Assembly: GCA_903835005.1 (NCBI GenBank)
Contig: CAILLK010000021.1
Coordinates: 29,433-93,432 of the forward strand
Source of the DNA: an uncultured Bacteroidota bacterium
GTDB taxonomy: Bacteria; Bacteroidota; Bacteroidia; Chitinophagales; Chitinophagaceae
DNA: 64,000 nt
Direction: 5' to 3'
Part shown: positions 8,741 through 18,195 of the stretch, one piece after another
Position numbering within the stretch: position 1 is the first letter of the stretch
Layout of the letters: each line of letters starts with the position of its first letter
Notes under the pieces: model-generated
Told to the model about the DNA's origin: nothing
The model's input: the letters and a program-made list of their open reading frames with translations, nothing else
Databases searched by the model: none
Translations under genes and position numbers: made by a program

Positions 8741-11700
8741 ATGAATCAAGGCATAGTACTTGGAGCCGTCCGACCAGACCTCTTGCGCGATGAAACACTT
8801 GCGGATATTTTCCGTATGTCGGCTAAGACATACGGTTCAAATACTGCTTTGATTTTCAATGATCAGAATATCAGTTATGCCGAACTGGACAAATGGAGTG
8901 ATGCCCAGGCAGATTATCTGTACCAGCAAGGTATAATGCCCGGCGACTCTGTTGGCTTATGGTGGCCTCGCGGCCTGGAATTGCATGTAGCCGTTTTAGG
9001 CATTGTAAAAGCCGGTGCCGCATATGTGCCGCTGGATAGAGAAATGCCTGCGGAAAGAGTTGAAACAGTACTGAAGGAAGTTGGCGCTAAAGGATATATC
9101 AGTGATGAAAAGCTTGCATTGGATTGCCAGATGTTTGGTGTAGTCCCTCAGCCGAAAACAGATGTACCTGTTTACATTACCCCTGGCGCTCGACCTGATA
9201 ACTGGGCCTATGTTTTGTATACATCGGGCAGTACAGGTAAACCTAAGGGCATACCTATTGCCCACCGCCAGATATGCCATTTTGTAAGAGCCGAACAATC
9301 AGTTCTGGAGATAACCAGCAGTGATAAAGTTTACCAGGGTTTTTCTGTTTCATTTGATATGTGGTGCGAAGAAACCTGGATATCTTACTTTGCCGGAGCT
9401 ACATTGTGGGTAGCAGATATGGCCACAGCCAAATCTATTGATGAACTGGGTGAAGTTATCCGCAAAAACCGGATAACAGTGCTCCATGCAGTGCCCAGCC
9501 TTTTGGCGGTGATGGAGGACGACATACCGCTTCTGAGACTGGTGAATGCCGGCGGGGAAGCTTGCACACAGCAGGTACTGGCAAGATGGTCTGTTCCAGC
9601 CCGAAGATTTTTTAACAGCTACGGGCCTACCGAAACTACAGTTACTGCAACGCTTATTTCTCTGCAACCTGGCGATGCTATCACTATTGGCATTCCATTG
9701 CCCAATTATAATATTGCTGTGGTTGACGAAAATCTGAATATTCTGCCAGTTGGCGAACGGGGCGAGCTGGTGATAACCGGACCGGGAGTTTGCAAAGGGT
9801 ATATTAATCTTCCGGAATTAACTGCACAGAAATTCGTACCTAAACCCCCTCAAATGGATGCACTGCCGGGGGATATGGTATACCGATCAGGCGATGCAGC
9901 TATAATAAACCCCGATAAAAGTATTGATTTCCAGGGCCGTTTTGATGATCAGATAAAACTGCGCGGATACCGTATTGAACTTGGAGAAATTGAAACCAGG
10001 TTAAGCAATCTGCCCGACATAGCTGCAGCTGCGGTAGCTGTCAAGCAGGATGTAAACGGCCAGGACCACCTTGCCGGCTATGTGGTTTGCGATGACCCGG
10101 TAACCATGAATCAGCAGCATATACGCGGTGAGCTGGCAAAAGTATTACCTGCCTATATGGTGCCAAGCGTGATCATGCAATTGTCGGAAATGCCGCGCCT
10201 GCCCAGTGGCAAAATAAACCGGAAAGCGCTGCCAATTCCGGCCATGCTGCTCGAAAATGCAGGAGCTATCACTAACGAAATTATTGATCTTGATGCCCCT
10301 ATGGGCGACAGGGTTATAGCTGCGTTAAAAAAGTTTTTCCCAAACAGGATAATAGAACTGACCAATGATTTTTTTACAGACCTGGGCGGGCATTCCTTAC
10401 TGGCAGCAGCTGTTGTTTCCCGGTTAAGAAGGGAAGCCAACATTCCGCAGGCATCTTTAAAAGACATATACCAGCACCGGCCTTTAAGCAACCTGGTTCA
10501 GTATTGGGAAACCAAACCGGTCGCTGAAACCAAGGCAAAGAAAATATTTAATGAAATACCGCGCAAAAGATACCTGGTATGCTGGCTTGCACAAACATGC
10601 TCCCTAATGCTGTTTTACTGCCTGTTTGCTGTTCAGATTTTCTTTCCTTACCTGGGGTATTATATAGTAGTGGAGGAAACGAAAAACATACCTTATGCCA
10701 TCACAACGGCTCTTTGTTTGTTTTGTTTTATACCCCCTTTATTTTCGCTGCTCACTATTGCCGTTAAATGGCTGGTTATTGGTAAAATGAAGGAAGGCGA
10801 CTATCCGCTCTGGGGCACTTATTACTTCAGGTGGTGGTTTGTGAAAACAATGCAACGTTTATTGCCATCGCAGTTTCTGAATGGAACGCCTCTTTACAAT
10901 GGCTTTATGCGGCGTATTGGTGTAAAAGTGGCCAAAGACGCACAGCTTGGCGCCATGACTATCGGAGCCGAAGACCTCGTAACCATTGGCAGTGATGTAA
11001 GTATCAGTTCACAGGTAGTACTCAATAATGCAATTGTGGAAGATGGGATGCTCCGGTTGCGCAGCATTTATCTTGGCGACCACGCCTATATAGGAAGCAG
11101 CGCTGTCATTTCGGGCGGAGCAAGAATCGAAGACTGGGGAGAATTGCAGGACCTTAGTTTCCTGCAGGAAGGCAAAACAATTAAAAGTGGTGAAGTATGG
11201 ATGGGAAGTCCTGCGGTGTTTAAAGAAAAGAAAGCAATTGAAGATCTTCCCCAACCCCTGTTCGTATCCAATGCGAAACGCAACAGGTATACCCTTATTT
11301 TCTCGCTTTCATTACTCATTTTTCCGTTCGTTGTTCTGCTGCCGCTATTGCCTACCATCATCATCATCAACAATCTCGATAACTCAACTCCCGATTACGA
11401 CTTCAGTTACCTGATTGTGACCCCATCTCTTGCACTGAGTTACATTATTGTTTTTACACTTGTTACAGTTGTATTGACCCGGTTGCTTCAGCGCGGAATT
11501 AAACCTGGTAAGTATCCAATTTACAGCTGGTTTTATGTGCGCAAATGGTTTGCCGACCAGCTGATGTCCCTATCCCTTATTGTATTGCATCCTATTTATG
11601 CCACAGTATATATATCCCTGCTTTTCCGCGCACTGGGTGCCAAAGTAGGCCGCAATACAGAAATTTCTACAGCCAGCAGTGTAACCCATCCCTTGCTGGA

Positions 11701-12679
11701 AATTGGTAAAGGATCATTTATAGCAGATGCAGTAACCCTTGGAGAGTCGGACATAAGAGGGCAACAACTGATACTCGATAAAACGGTTATCGGCAACAAC
11801 AGTTTTGTGGGCAACAGTGCCTTGATTCCACAGGGGTATAATCTGCCGGGGCGTATGCTTATCGGGGTATTGTCTACACCTCCTACAAAAGAGCAAATAG
11901 CAGGAGAAACAGCCCGCGATTGGTTTGGCTCACCTGCCATTGCCCTACCCCGTCGCCAGGCAAGCAGGACTTTTGCTACCGAGCTAACTGCCCGCCCGCG
12001 TCCGTCGGTGGTGTTAGCTAGGAGTATTGTAGAATTTATCCGTATTCTGATACCTGAAACAGTAATCCTGATCTGCAGTATTCTTTTTATTGCCTATACA
12101 CACGACCTGCTGGTAAGTAAGCCCTGGTGGATGATAATACTGCTGATGCCATTTTACTATTTATTCTTTATGGGTTTCCCTACATTCCTGATAACGGTGT
12201 TATTAAAATGGATTACGGTAGGTAAGTATATACCCGAACAAAAACCAATGTGGACATCTAAAGTCTGGCGAAGCGAAGCCATTACCTCAACATATGAAGC
12301 CCTGGCAGTTCCCTTCCTGCTCGACTTTATGAAAGGCACACCATGGCTTCCTATAGTACTCAGATTGCTGGGCATGAAAACCGGCAAAAGGGTATGGATG
12401 AATACAACTGACATCACCGAGCATGATATGGTGAGTATTGGCGATGACACTGCCCTGAACGAAGACTGCGGCCCTCAAACCCACCTGTTTGAAGACCGGG
12501 TTATGAAAGTAGGCCCGGTTAAGGTTGGAAAAAAGTGCAGCATAGGCGCCAAAACCATTATACTATACGACAGTGAGATAGGTGATAATGTAAACATTGA
12601 GGCTCTTTCACTCGTTATGAAGGGCGAGAACCTGCAATCTGACAGCAGCTGGGGCGGCAGTCCTATCAAGCCTGTGTAA
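8741..12679 (+). CDS. Pls/PosA-type single-module NRPS (A-T-membrane LbH)
   Basis: A 1312-residue synthetase laid out like epsilon-poly-L-lysine synthetase Pls and PosA. The adenylation domain (about residues 15-515) shows YVLYTSGSTGKPKG (A3), FDMWCEETW (A4), NSYGPTETTV (A5), YRSGDAA (A7), FDDQIKLRGYRIELGEIE (A8) and LPSGKINRK (A10). The carrier domain has DLGGHSLLAA with S552 as the phosphopantetheine site. The remaining 700 residues have no classical condensation or thioesterase domain; instead membrane helix pairs (first about 608-680) alternate three times with soluble left-handed beta-helix, hexapeptide-like domains. In Pls such tandem domains join amino acids into an isopeptide polymer. 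The A4 aspartate and nearby glutamates fit a basic amino acid, but that is inference. It is monocistronic with noncoding DNA on both sides. Confidence 0.92.
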   Translation: MNQGIVLGAVRPDLLRDETLADIFRMSAKTYGSNTALIFNDQNISYAELDKWSDAQADYLYQQGIMPGDSVGLWWPRGLELHVAVLGIVKAGAAYVPLDREMPAERVETVLKEVGAKGYISDEKLALDCQMFGVVPQPKTDVPVYITPGARPDNWAYVLYTSGSTGKPKGIPIAHRQICHFVRAEQSVLEITSSDKVYQGFSVSFDMWCEETWISYFAGATLWVADMATAKSIDELGEVIRKNRITVLHAVPSLLAVMEDDIPLLRLVNAGGEACTQQVLARWSVPARRFFNSYGPTETTVTATLISLQPGDAITIGIPLPNYNIAVVDENLNILPVGERGELVITGPGVCKGYINLPELTAQKFVPKPPQMDALPGDMVYRSGDAAIINPDKSIDFQGRFDDQIKLRGYRIELGEIETRLSNLPDIAAAAVAVKQDVNGQDHLAGYVVCDDPVTMNQQHIRGELAKVLPAYMVPSVIMQLSEMPRLPSGKINRKALPIPAMLLENAGAITNEIIDLDAPMGDRVIAALKKFFPNRIIELTNDFFTDLGGHSLLAAAVVSRLRREANIPQASLKDIYQHRPLSNLVQYWETKPVAETKAKKIFNEIPRKRYLVCWLAQTCSLMLFYCLFAVQIFFPYLGYYIVVEETKNIPYAITTALCLFCFIPPLFSLLTIAVKWLVIGKMKEGDYPLWGTYYFRWWFVKTMQRLLPSQFLNGTPLYNGFMRRIGVKVAKDAQLGAMTIGAEDLVTIGSDVSISSQVVLNNAIVEDGMLRLRSIYLGDHAYIGSSAVISGGARIEDWGELQDLSFLQEGKTIKSGEVWMGSPAVFKEKKAIEDLPQPLFVSNAKRNRYTLIFSLSLLIFPFVVLLPLLPTIIIINNLDNSTPDYDFSYLIVTPSLALSYIIVFTLVTVVLTRLLQRGIKPGKYPIYSWFYVRKWFADQLMSLSLIVLHPIYATVYISLLFRALGAKVGRNTEISTASSVTHPLLEIGKGSFIADAVTLGESDIRGQQLILDKTVIGNNSFVGNSALIPQGYNLPGRMLIGVLSTPPTKEQIAGETARDWFGSPAIALPRRQASRTFATELTARPRPSVVLARSIVEFIRILIPETVILICSILFIAYTHDLLVSKPWWMIILLMPFYYLFFMGFPTFLITVLLKWITVGKYIPEQKPMWTSKVWRSEAITSTYEALAVPFLLDFMKGTPWLPIVLRLLGMKTGKRVWMNTTDITEHDMVSIGDDTALNEDCGPQTHLFEDRVMKVGPVKVGKKCSIGAKTIILYDSEIGDNVNIEALSLVMKGENLQSDSSWGGSPIKPV

Positions 12680-12799
12680 TGTTTGTTCTTGAATAAATTA
12701 TAAACCGGAAGTTTTACCTGGGAAACCGAATTGAGATGGTCCTGATGCTAAAGAAGTGTGTGAAGTTTTATTTTACGGTGATATTTATGAAAATAGTAC

Positions 12800-12931
12800 T
12801 CAATCTGCTACCATTAAATCAAAATCTATTCTGCCTGAATCATCTGTAATTTGGATCGTTCCTTTTTTATCCGCAATCTGATAATTATTTGTATCAGAGC
12901 CAAAATTGCACCCTAGTTTTGCTGGTATAAT
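12800..12931 (-). pseudogene. Possible relict coding fragment in the 343-base gap after the NRPS
   Basis: On the minus strand an open stretch of 43 codons ends in TGA (12802-12800) and reads as plausible soluble protein (includes NNYQIADKKGTIQITDD), but has no start codon upstream before an in-frame stop at 12932-12934. It could be the C-terminal remnant of a lost small gene. The rest of 12680-13023 shows nothing I recognise. Weak evidence. Confidence 0.2.
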
Positions 12932-13023
12932 TCAATTTGTTCATAAAAAATTTATATGTTTAATCTGGAATTCAATTTATACTTAAATAATAGAATCAAG
13001 TATTTTTATACTTAAAATCAATC

Positions 13024-13557
13024 ATGAACATATCATTCCTAAACCTCACCCTCCGTTCCCTGACCATTGATGATGGCCCTGAATTTTATGCCTTGATAGA
13101 CCGCAACAGGCTGCGCCTGCGCGACTATTTCCCTGTCACCACCGCAACAATATTCAGCCTGGATGACTGTTTTAAGTATATAGATAATAAAGTAGATCAG
13201 GCCAATAAAAAAGAACATTTCACATTCGTTATTGAAGATGTAAACAAGCAACTCCGTGGTCTGTTTTTTATCAAAAACATCGATTGGCGGGTACCAAAAG
13301 CCGAACTTGCTTACTTCATTGATAAAACGCTGGAGGGCAAAGGCATTATGACAAGTGCACTAGGAGCAGTTGTTGATTATGGATTCAATAACTTACAAAT
13401 GAACAAGCTTTTTTTGCTCACAGCCACCGACAACCTTCCCAGCCGCAAAATTGCAGAGAAAAACAGGTTTCAGCTGGAAGGAATTCTGAAGAGTAATTTC
13501 AAACTTTGTTCGGGCGAACTGACAGATATGGCATACTATGGCCTATTGCGGGGATAA
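13024..13557 (+). CDS. GNAT acetyltransferase, RimJ/RimL type
   Basis: A 177-residue acetyl-CoA-dependent N-acetyltransferase similar to the ribosomal-protein alanine/serine acetyltransferases. It opens with the usual LTLRSLTIDDGPEFYALID element. The central strand FTFVIEDVNKQLRGLFFI is followed by the acetyl-CoA pyrophosphate loop LEGKGIMTSALGA (about residues 104-116), then NKLFLLTATDNLPSRKIAEKNRF, the motif B region typical of RimJ/L, and GILKSNFKL. Substrate unknown; many such proteins acetylate small molecules or antibiotics rather than ribosomal proteins. It is flanked on both sides by decayed fragments. Confidence 0.88.
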   Translation: MNISFLNLTLRSLTIDDGPEFYALIDRNRLRLRDYFPVTTATIFSLDDCFKYIDNKVDQANKKEHFTFVIEDVNKQLRGLFFIKNIDWRVPKAELAYFIDKTLEGKGIMTSALGAVVDYGFNNLQMNKLFLLTATDNLPSRKIAEKNRFQLEGILKSNFKLCSGELTDMAYYGLLRG

Positions 13558-13707
13558 AATCACCGATTGATTTTTCTTAGCTGCTGGGGAGGGGCTGATA
13601 AATTTTAAAAAACAGGATCGCCAACATATCCGGGGGTGCGAATTTTTGCATTTCATCAATTGTTCTTCTAATTTATCATCAGGATTGACAACTGAAAGAG
13701 TTGCTTT

Positions 13708-13830
13708 TTATACCTTTTTAATTCCAAAAAGTGAACTACAAATTATCTCTTCATTTGTACTATACAGATAAAATCCGGAAGTCAAAGTAGTTCTGCCTGG
13801 CATAGGTAAATCATTAATATTACCAGTATT
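13708..13830 (-). pseudogene. Decayed leftward coding relic
   Basis: Between the GNAT gene and the LuxR-like relic the minus strand has a 40-codon open piece (includes INDLPMPGRTTLTSGFYLY) ending at TAA (13710-13708). The same frame then continues with protein-like sequence (ATLSVVNPDDKLEEQLMKC) down to about 13600. An in-frame TGA lies directly upstream (13833-13831). No start codon or family is recognisable. It looks like a small gene broken by stop codons; the call rests only on its protein-like composition. Confidence 0.25.
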
Positions 13831-13915
13831 TCATTACCGTATAATTACAGTACAGGATAAAATTTATTGGACTAAAAATATTACAATACGCACGCTAAAC
13901 CTAGGTGAGCAATAC

Positions 13916-14176
13916 ATGGAAACCAACCTTAAAAAATAGGTTTTGCAGGATGCTTTGAATGCAAAAAAACAACTGTCAAGCAAGCCGGTACTATTTCCAC
14001 GCAAAAAAGAAGTATTGCAGAATATGGCTGCAGAGCTTACCAGCCAGCAAATAGCTGATAAACTTTTTGTTAGCAGGCATACCATCGACAGCTACCGCAT
14101 AAGCCTGATGATAAAGTCAGGTGTTAAAAGCGCTCCTGCTCTGTTCAAAAAAAGGTATCCAGCCCGGATTGATTGA
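13916..14176 (+). pseudogene. LuxR-type HTH (response regulator C-terminus) relic
   Basis: Codons from 13943 to the TGA at 14176 encode about 77 residues matching the C-terminal GerE/LuxR helix-turn-helix: RKKEVLQNMAAELTSQQIAD, KLFVSRHTIDSYRISLMIKS and GVKSAPALFKK correspond to the family pattern of EVL, IAxxLFxSxxTVxxHR and KxGVKxxxxL. There is no receiver domain in front. The only ATG (13916) is followed seven codons later by an in-frame TAG (13937-13939). A lone TTG start at 13943 is possible but unlikely. Probably the degraded tail of a NarL-type response regulator. Confidence 0.65.
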
Positions 14177-14274
14177 TTAATTTAAAATCAGAATTGATGA
14201 ACAATTTGCAAACAGATTATACAACTGCAGTATTTGTAATTTCCTCCATGCTTAAAGTTAAAAAACATATCTCT

Positions 14275-14305
14275 TTTCAGACTTTCCGCTAAAATCTTAT
14301 CTTTG
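14275..14305 (+). promoter_or_regulatory. Bacteroidota-type promoter for ddl
   Basis: A perfect -7 element TATCTTTG (consensus TAnnTTTG) at 14298-14305 has TTTC (consensus TTTG) 19 bases upstream at 14275-14278. The ddl ATG follows 16 bases after the -7 element. Confidence 0.55.
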
Positions 14306-14321
14306 GAGATCAACTGATACA

Positions 14322-15317
14322 ATGAAGAAAAATATCGCTTTGCTTGCCGGCGGTTATTCCGGTGAATATGTCATTTCCATACAAACTGCCGAAACAATTC
14401 AGAAAAATCTGGATGAAAGCCTGTATAACATCTACAAAATAGTTGTTACCCGCGATGAGTGGTGCTATGACAATGAAGGCAGTAAGATCCAGGTAAATAA
14501 AAATGATTTTTCTCTTGATCTGGAAACAGGCAAAGTAACATTCGATTGTGTTTTCATTGCCATACACGGATCTCCGGGCGAAGACGGCCGAATTCAGGGT
14601 TACCTGGATATGCTGGGTATTCCCTATACCTCGTGCAATGCTATTGTATCGGCTCTTACATTTAATAAAAGCTACTGCAATAAGGTAGTTAAAGCCTTCA
14701 ATGTGGTCAATATAGCCAATTCCGTTCATCTCATAAAAGGCGAGCCATACTCTATGGGCGCAGTATTGGATGAACTGAGGCTGCCTGTATTTGTAAAACC
14801 CAATGAAAGCGGCAGCAGCCTGGGAATAAGTAAAGTAAAGAAGGTAGAGGAATTATTTCCTGCTATCGAAAAGGCCTTCAGGGAGGATGATCAGGTGCTT
14901 ATAGAAGAATTTATAGAAGGCAGGGAGCTGACTATAGGCGTCTATAAAGCTAATGGCTACCTCTATGCTCTCCCCGCTACTGAAATTGTGAGCAAAAACG
15001 AGTTTTTTGATTATGAAGCCAAGTACACCCCCGGTGTAACTAATGAAATAACACCTGCTCCTGTTGATAATAACCTGAAAGAACAACTCGAAAACAAGGC
15101 AATGTTTATATACCGGCACCTGAATTGCCGCGGCATTGTCCGGATGGATTTTATCCTGCAGAATGTTACAAACAAGTTATTTTTCCTTGAGGTTAATACT
15201 ATGCCCGGACAAAGCGAAAACAGCATAGTGCCGCAACAGGTAAGGGCCTCAGGCCGCAGCCTGAGGGATTTTTACGGGCAGATACTTGAAGACTGCATGA
15301 AGCCTGTTTCAGCTTAA
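14322..15317 (+). CDS. ddl: D-alanine--D-alanine ligase
   Basis: Makes D-Ala-D-Ala for peptidoglycan precursors from two D-Ala and ATP in the cytoplasm. The 331-residue ATP-grasp protein shows the N-terminal LLAGGYSGEYVISIQTA, HGSPGEDGRIQGYLDMLGI (about residues 85-103), the ATP-binding FVKPNESGSSLGISKV (about 157-172), IEEFIEGRELTIG, and the metal/D-Ala site FFLEVNTMPGQSENSIVPQQ near residue 290. Length is slightly above the usual 300-320. It is followed 29 bases later by the PASTA protein, a neighbour with an obvious cell-wall link. A well-formed promoter precedes it. Confidence 0.96.
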   Translation: MKKNIALLAGGYSGEYVISIQTAETIQKNLDESLYNIYKIVVTRDEWCYDNEGSKIQVNKNDFSLDLETGKVTFDCVFIAIHGSPGEDGRIQGYLDMLGIPYTSCNAIVSALTFNKSYCNKVVKAFNVVNIANSVHLIKGEPYSMGAVLDELRLPVFVKPNESGSSLGISKVKKVEELFPAIEKAFREDDQVLIEEFIEGRELTIGVYKANGYLYALPATEIVSKNEFFDYEAKYTPGVTNEITPAPVDNNLKEQLENKAMFIYRHLNCRGIVRMDFILQNVTNKLFFLEVNTMPGQSENSIVPQQVRASGRSLRDFYGQILEDCMKPVSA

Positions 15318-15346
15318 AATACTACTTTTATACGGTTAAACGATTT

Positions 15347-16108
15347 ATGAAAGCAAACATCCGGAAGTCCTTTTTATTTAACCTCGGTATAATATTGGTT
15401 CTATGCCTCTTATTGTATATAGCATTTTTTGCTACACTTAAGTGCATTACCCGTCATGGACAGCAGGTAATGATTCCGGATGTGAGAGGCAAAGAGATTA
15501 ATACGGCTGTTACAATGCTGAAACAGATGCGTTTTGAGATAAGTATTGATTCTACATTTGAGCCCGACCAGAAGCCGCTTACCGTGCTGAAGCAGGTACC
15601 CGATACCGGCTCAGTAGTAAAAGAGGGGAGAACCATTTTCCTTACTGTAAACTGCATTCATCCACCACAGATTGCTATGCCGCAGCTTGTAAACCTTTCT
15701 TTTCGCAGCGCTGTAATGATGCTCCGTAATAACAAACTGAAACTGGGTGATACAGCATTTAAGCCAGACCTCGCGGCTGGTCTGGTATTGGAGCAGAAAT
15801 ATAATGGTCAGCAGGTAAAACCAGGTGATGTTGTTCCTCAGGGAAGTAAAATAAGTCTGGTTATTGGTGACGGGATGGGAAAAAACACCTTTAATGTACC
15901 CGATGTGGTAAACCTGACTGTGGATGACGCTGAATTAACCATTAACTCAAACAATCTGCAATATAGCATTTCACTTGCCGATCCTTCTGCAACAATTTCA
16001 GATACATCATCTGCTACAGTTGTTAGCCAGGTACCATCTCCTTTGAATGATATTGGCGAACACAATACTGTAAAAGCCGGAACCATAATCAACTTAATGA
16101 TTAAATAA
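15347..16108 (+). CDS. PASTA-domain membrane protein
   Basis: A 253-residue protein with one N-terminal membrane segment (about residues 11-30) and a periplasmic part of three tandem PASTA domains (about 38-108, 110-178, 183-252). PASTA repeats in penicillin-binding proteins and Ser/Thr kinases bind or sense peptidoglycan; each repeat here carries the typical VPDVRGKEINTAVTMLK-like beta-alpha unit and a VKxGxxI-type end. There is no kinase or transpeptidase domain, so it is a stand-alone PASTA protein. Co-transcription with ddl (29-base gap) supports a cell-wall role, but none is proven for this family. Confidence 0.88.
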   Translation: MKANIRKSFLFNLGIILVLCLLLYIAFFATLKCITRHGQQVMIPDVRGKEINTAVTMLKQMRFEISIDSTFEPDQKPLTVLKQVPDTGSVVKEGRTIFLTVNCIHPPQIAMPQLVNLSFRSAVMMLRNNKLKLGDTAFKPDLAAGLVLEQKYNGQQVKPGDVVPQGSKISLVIGDGMGKNTFNVPDVVNLTVDDAELTINSNNLQYSISLADPSATISDTSSATVVSQVPSPLNDIGEHNTVKAGTIINLMIK

Positions 16109-16173
16109 TTTCCGTTAAGATTAAAAAAATTTAAACAATATTTACGGTGTAATCAGCGTTATCTATAGTTAAA

Positions 16174-18060
16174 GTGAAGCAATTGAAACAGATATTTTTA
16201 ATAAAATATATATTTTTAACCTGTCTTATTGCAGCTTGTTTATTAGCAGATGCACAGGAAATGACCGGGCCCCTAATGTGGAATCCGGTATTGGCCCATC
16301 AGCAAAGCAACCTGAAAAAACTGGCTAAAAAAACAACCGCTGCCTTATCACTTCCATTCTTCGAAGATTTCACCTACTATACACCCTACCCTGACTCTAA
16401 TAAATGGGTTGATTTTGAAGCCTTTATCAATAATACAATGGGGCGGACCCCTGTAAGTTGGGGAGTAGCCACTCTCGACGATCTCAATCAGCTTGGACTC
16501 CCCTACGACTCCTTCAGTAATAATACTACAAGATATTGCGATAGTCTTACCTCCCGGCCAATAGATATCAGCTCCAATTCGGTTGGCGACAGTTTATACC
16601 TGAGCTTTTTTTACCAGGCCCAGGGCAACGGGTATTACCCCCAGCCCGAAGATTCATTGCAGCTTTATTTTAAAAACAAATATGGCGATTATGAGCTAGT
16701 CTGGTCTGCTCCCGGCCCTGATCCCGGCGCTTTGGTTCAGCCTTTCCAGATAGCTATGATCCCGGTTACCGATACACTCGATTTTCATGGTTCATTCCAG
16801 TTCCGGTTTGTCAATATCGCCGCACTCAACTGGTCGGATGCGGTTTGGAATGTAGATTACATAAAACTGGATAAATACCGTACCCTTTCTGATACCACAG
16901 TGAGTGATGTAGGGTTTACCTGTGCCCCCGGTTACCTGCTGAATGATTATACTTATATGCCCTATAATCAGTTTAAGGCCAACCCTAATTCTGAAATCGT
17001 ATCTACTCTTTTTGATAGTATCAGAAATGATACGTCCTATGGCCAGACGGTGAATTTCTCATTTACGGTTAAAGATAGTGCAACAAACATTGCCGGTAGC
17101 GCTGGGTCAAGCAGTATTTTCCTGTCGGGATACCAGGCGAACCAGGTAAATGAACCATTTTTACCCTTCGGGTTCCCGAGTCATCCTGCAAATTCAGTGG
17201 TAAATTACCAGGTTAAGTTTTTTATTGACAGCGACATAACTACCGGACCAACCAATAATGATACGGTCGTCCGCAATCAGGTATTCGACAATTACCTTGC
17301 CTATGATGACGGTACTGCTGAAAAGAGTTATTATCTCAACCTGTTCACTTCATTACCTGGAAAAATTTCCATAGAATACCATCTCAATCAGCCTGATACA
17401 CTAAGGGCCCTGGCTATTTATTTTGGCCGGCAAATCCCGTTTGCGAATTATAAACCATTCTATATAGAAGTATACAGCGCTCTGAACACCATAAACGGAG
17501 CAACTGCCGATGTTCCGCTGTATTCATCCTTAACACCTCAGTATCCTGCTTATGCTGATAGTGTAAACCATTTCTGGATCTACCCCCTGGATACTCCTAT
17601 CGGATTACCCGCAGGAGTTTTTTATGCCGGAACCATGCAGACTGATGCTGATGGCAGTGACAGTATCTATTACGGGCTTGATGTAAACAGGGTTGGAAAT
17701 AATCACGCTTACTACAATGTGCTGGGCGACTGGACGCCCTCAACAATTGGCGGAGCTATTATGATAAGGCCTATCCTCGGGAAAGTAGTATCGGGCAGCT
17801 ACGTTACCACTGTATTGCCTGCCAACCTTGTTGACTGGCAGGCAAGCCCCAATCCTGCAACCGGTAATCTTAAGTTTGAGTTTGGAACCGATCAGGCGGC
17901 ACAATATATACTTTCAGATGTGATGGGCCACACCCTGATGACCGGATCTGTTTTCAGCGGCAAATCAATAAACCTGGAAGAACTGCCACCCGGTATGTAT
18001 TTTGTATCGCTTCGTGCCAGCGGGATTTCACCGGTTCCTAAAAAGATTATCAGGTTGTAA
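16174..18060 (+). CDS. Secreted protein with T9SS type A sorting domain
   Basis: A 628-residue exported protein. An N-terminal signal peptide (about residues 1-27, cut near LADAQE) precedes a jellyroll-like region after PFFEDFTYY (residues about 60-250), with further beta-rich sequence. A C-terminal T9SS domain starts about residue 550 (WQASPNPATGNLKFEF) and ends GMYFVSLRASG...KKIIRL. Such proteins cross the outer membrane by the T9SS and are anchored or released. The start is a GTG at 16174, chosen because the signal peptide follows directly. The passenger has no recognised catalytic motif. Confidence 0.85.
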   Translation: MKQLKQIFLIKYIFLTCLIAACLLADAQEMTGPLMWNPVLAHQQSNLKKLAKKTTAALSLPFFEDFTYYTPYPDSNKWVDFEAFINNTMGRTPVSWGVATLDDLNQLGLPYDSFSNNTTRYCDSLTSRPIDISSNSVGDSLYLSFFYQAQGNGYYPQPEDSLQLYFKNKYGDYELVWSAPGPDPGALVQPFQIAMIPVTDTLDFHGSFQFRFVNIAALNWSDAVWNVDYIKLDKYRTLSDTTVSDVGFTCAPGYLLNDYTYMPYNQFKANPNSEIVSTLFDSIRNDTSYGQTVNFSFTVKDSATNIAGSAGSSSIFLSGYQANQVNEPFLPFGFPSHPANSVVNYQVKFFIDSDITTGPTNNDTVVRNQVFDNYLAYDDGTAEKSYYLNLFTSLPGKISIEYHLNQPDTLRALAIYFGRQIPFANYKPFYIEVYSALNTINGATADVPLYSSLTPQYPAYADSVNHFWIYPLDTPIGLPAGVFYAGTMQTDADGSDSIYYGLDVNRVGNNHAYYNVLGDWTPSTIGGAIMIRPILGKVVSGSYVTTVLPANLVDWQASPNPATGNLKFEFGTDQAAQYILSDVMGHTLMTGSVFSGKSINLEELPPGMYFVSLRASGISPVPKKIIRL

Positions 18061-18195
18061 TCACTTTCCGGTTTTCTGATTATTCCATCACTGCAATATT
18101 TTGCGGCTTTAATACTTATTTTACAGATTATTACCACTGCCGTTGAATACCACTTCCCTGCTTTTTATTAATTTTGCAGAAACTAAACCAGGATT

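Noticed and set aside
13943..14176. LuxR-type HTH as a functional stand-alone regulator
   Set aside because: Only a TTG start, a stop codon seven codons after the upstream ATG, and a degraded end; a relic is more likely.
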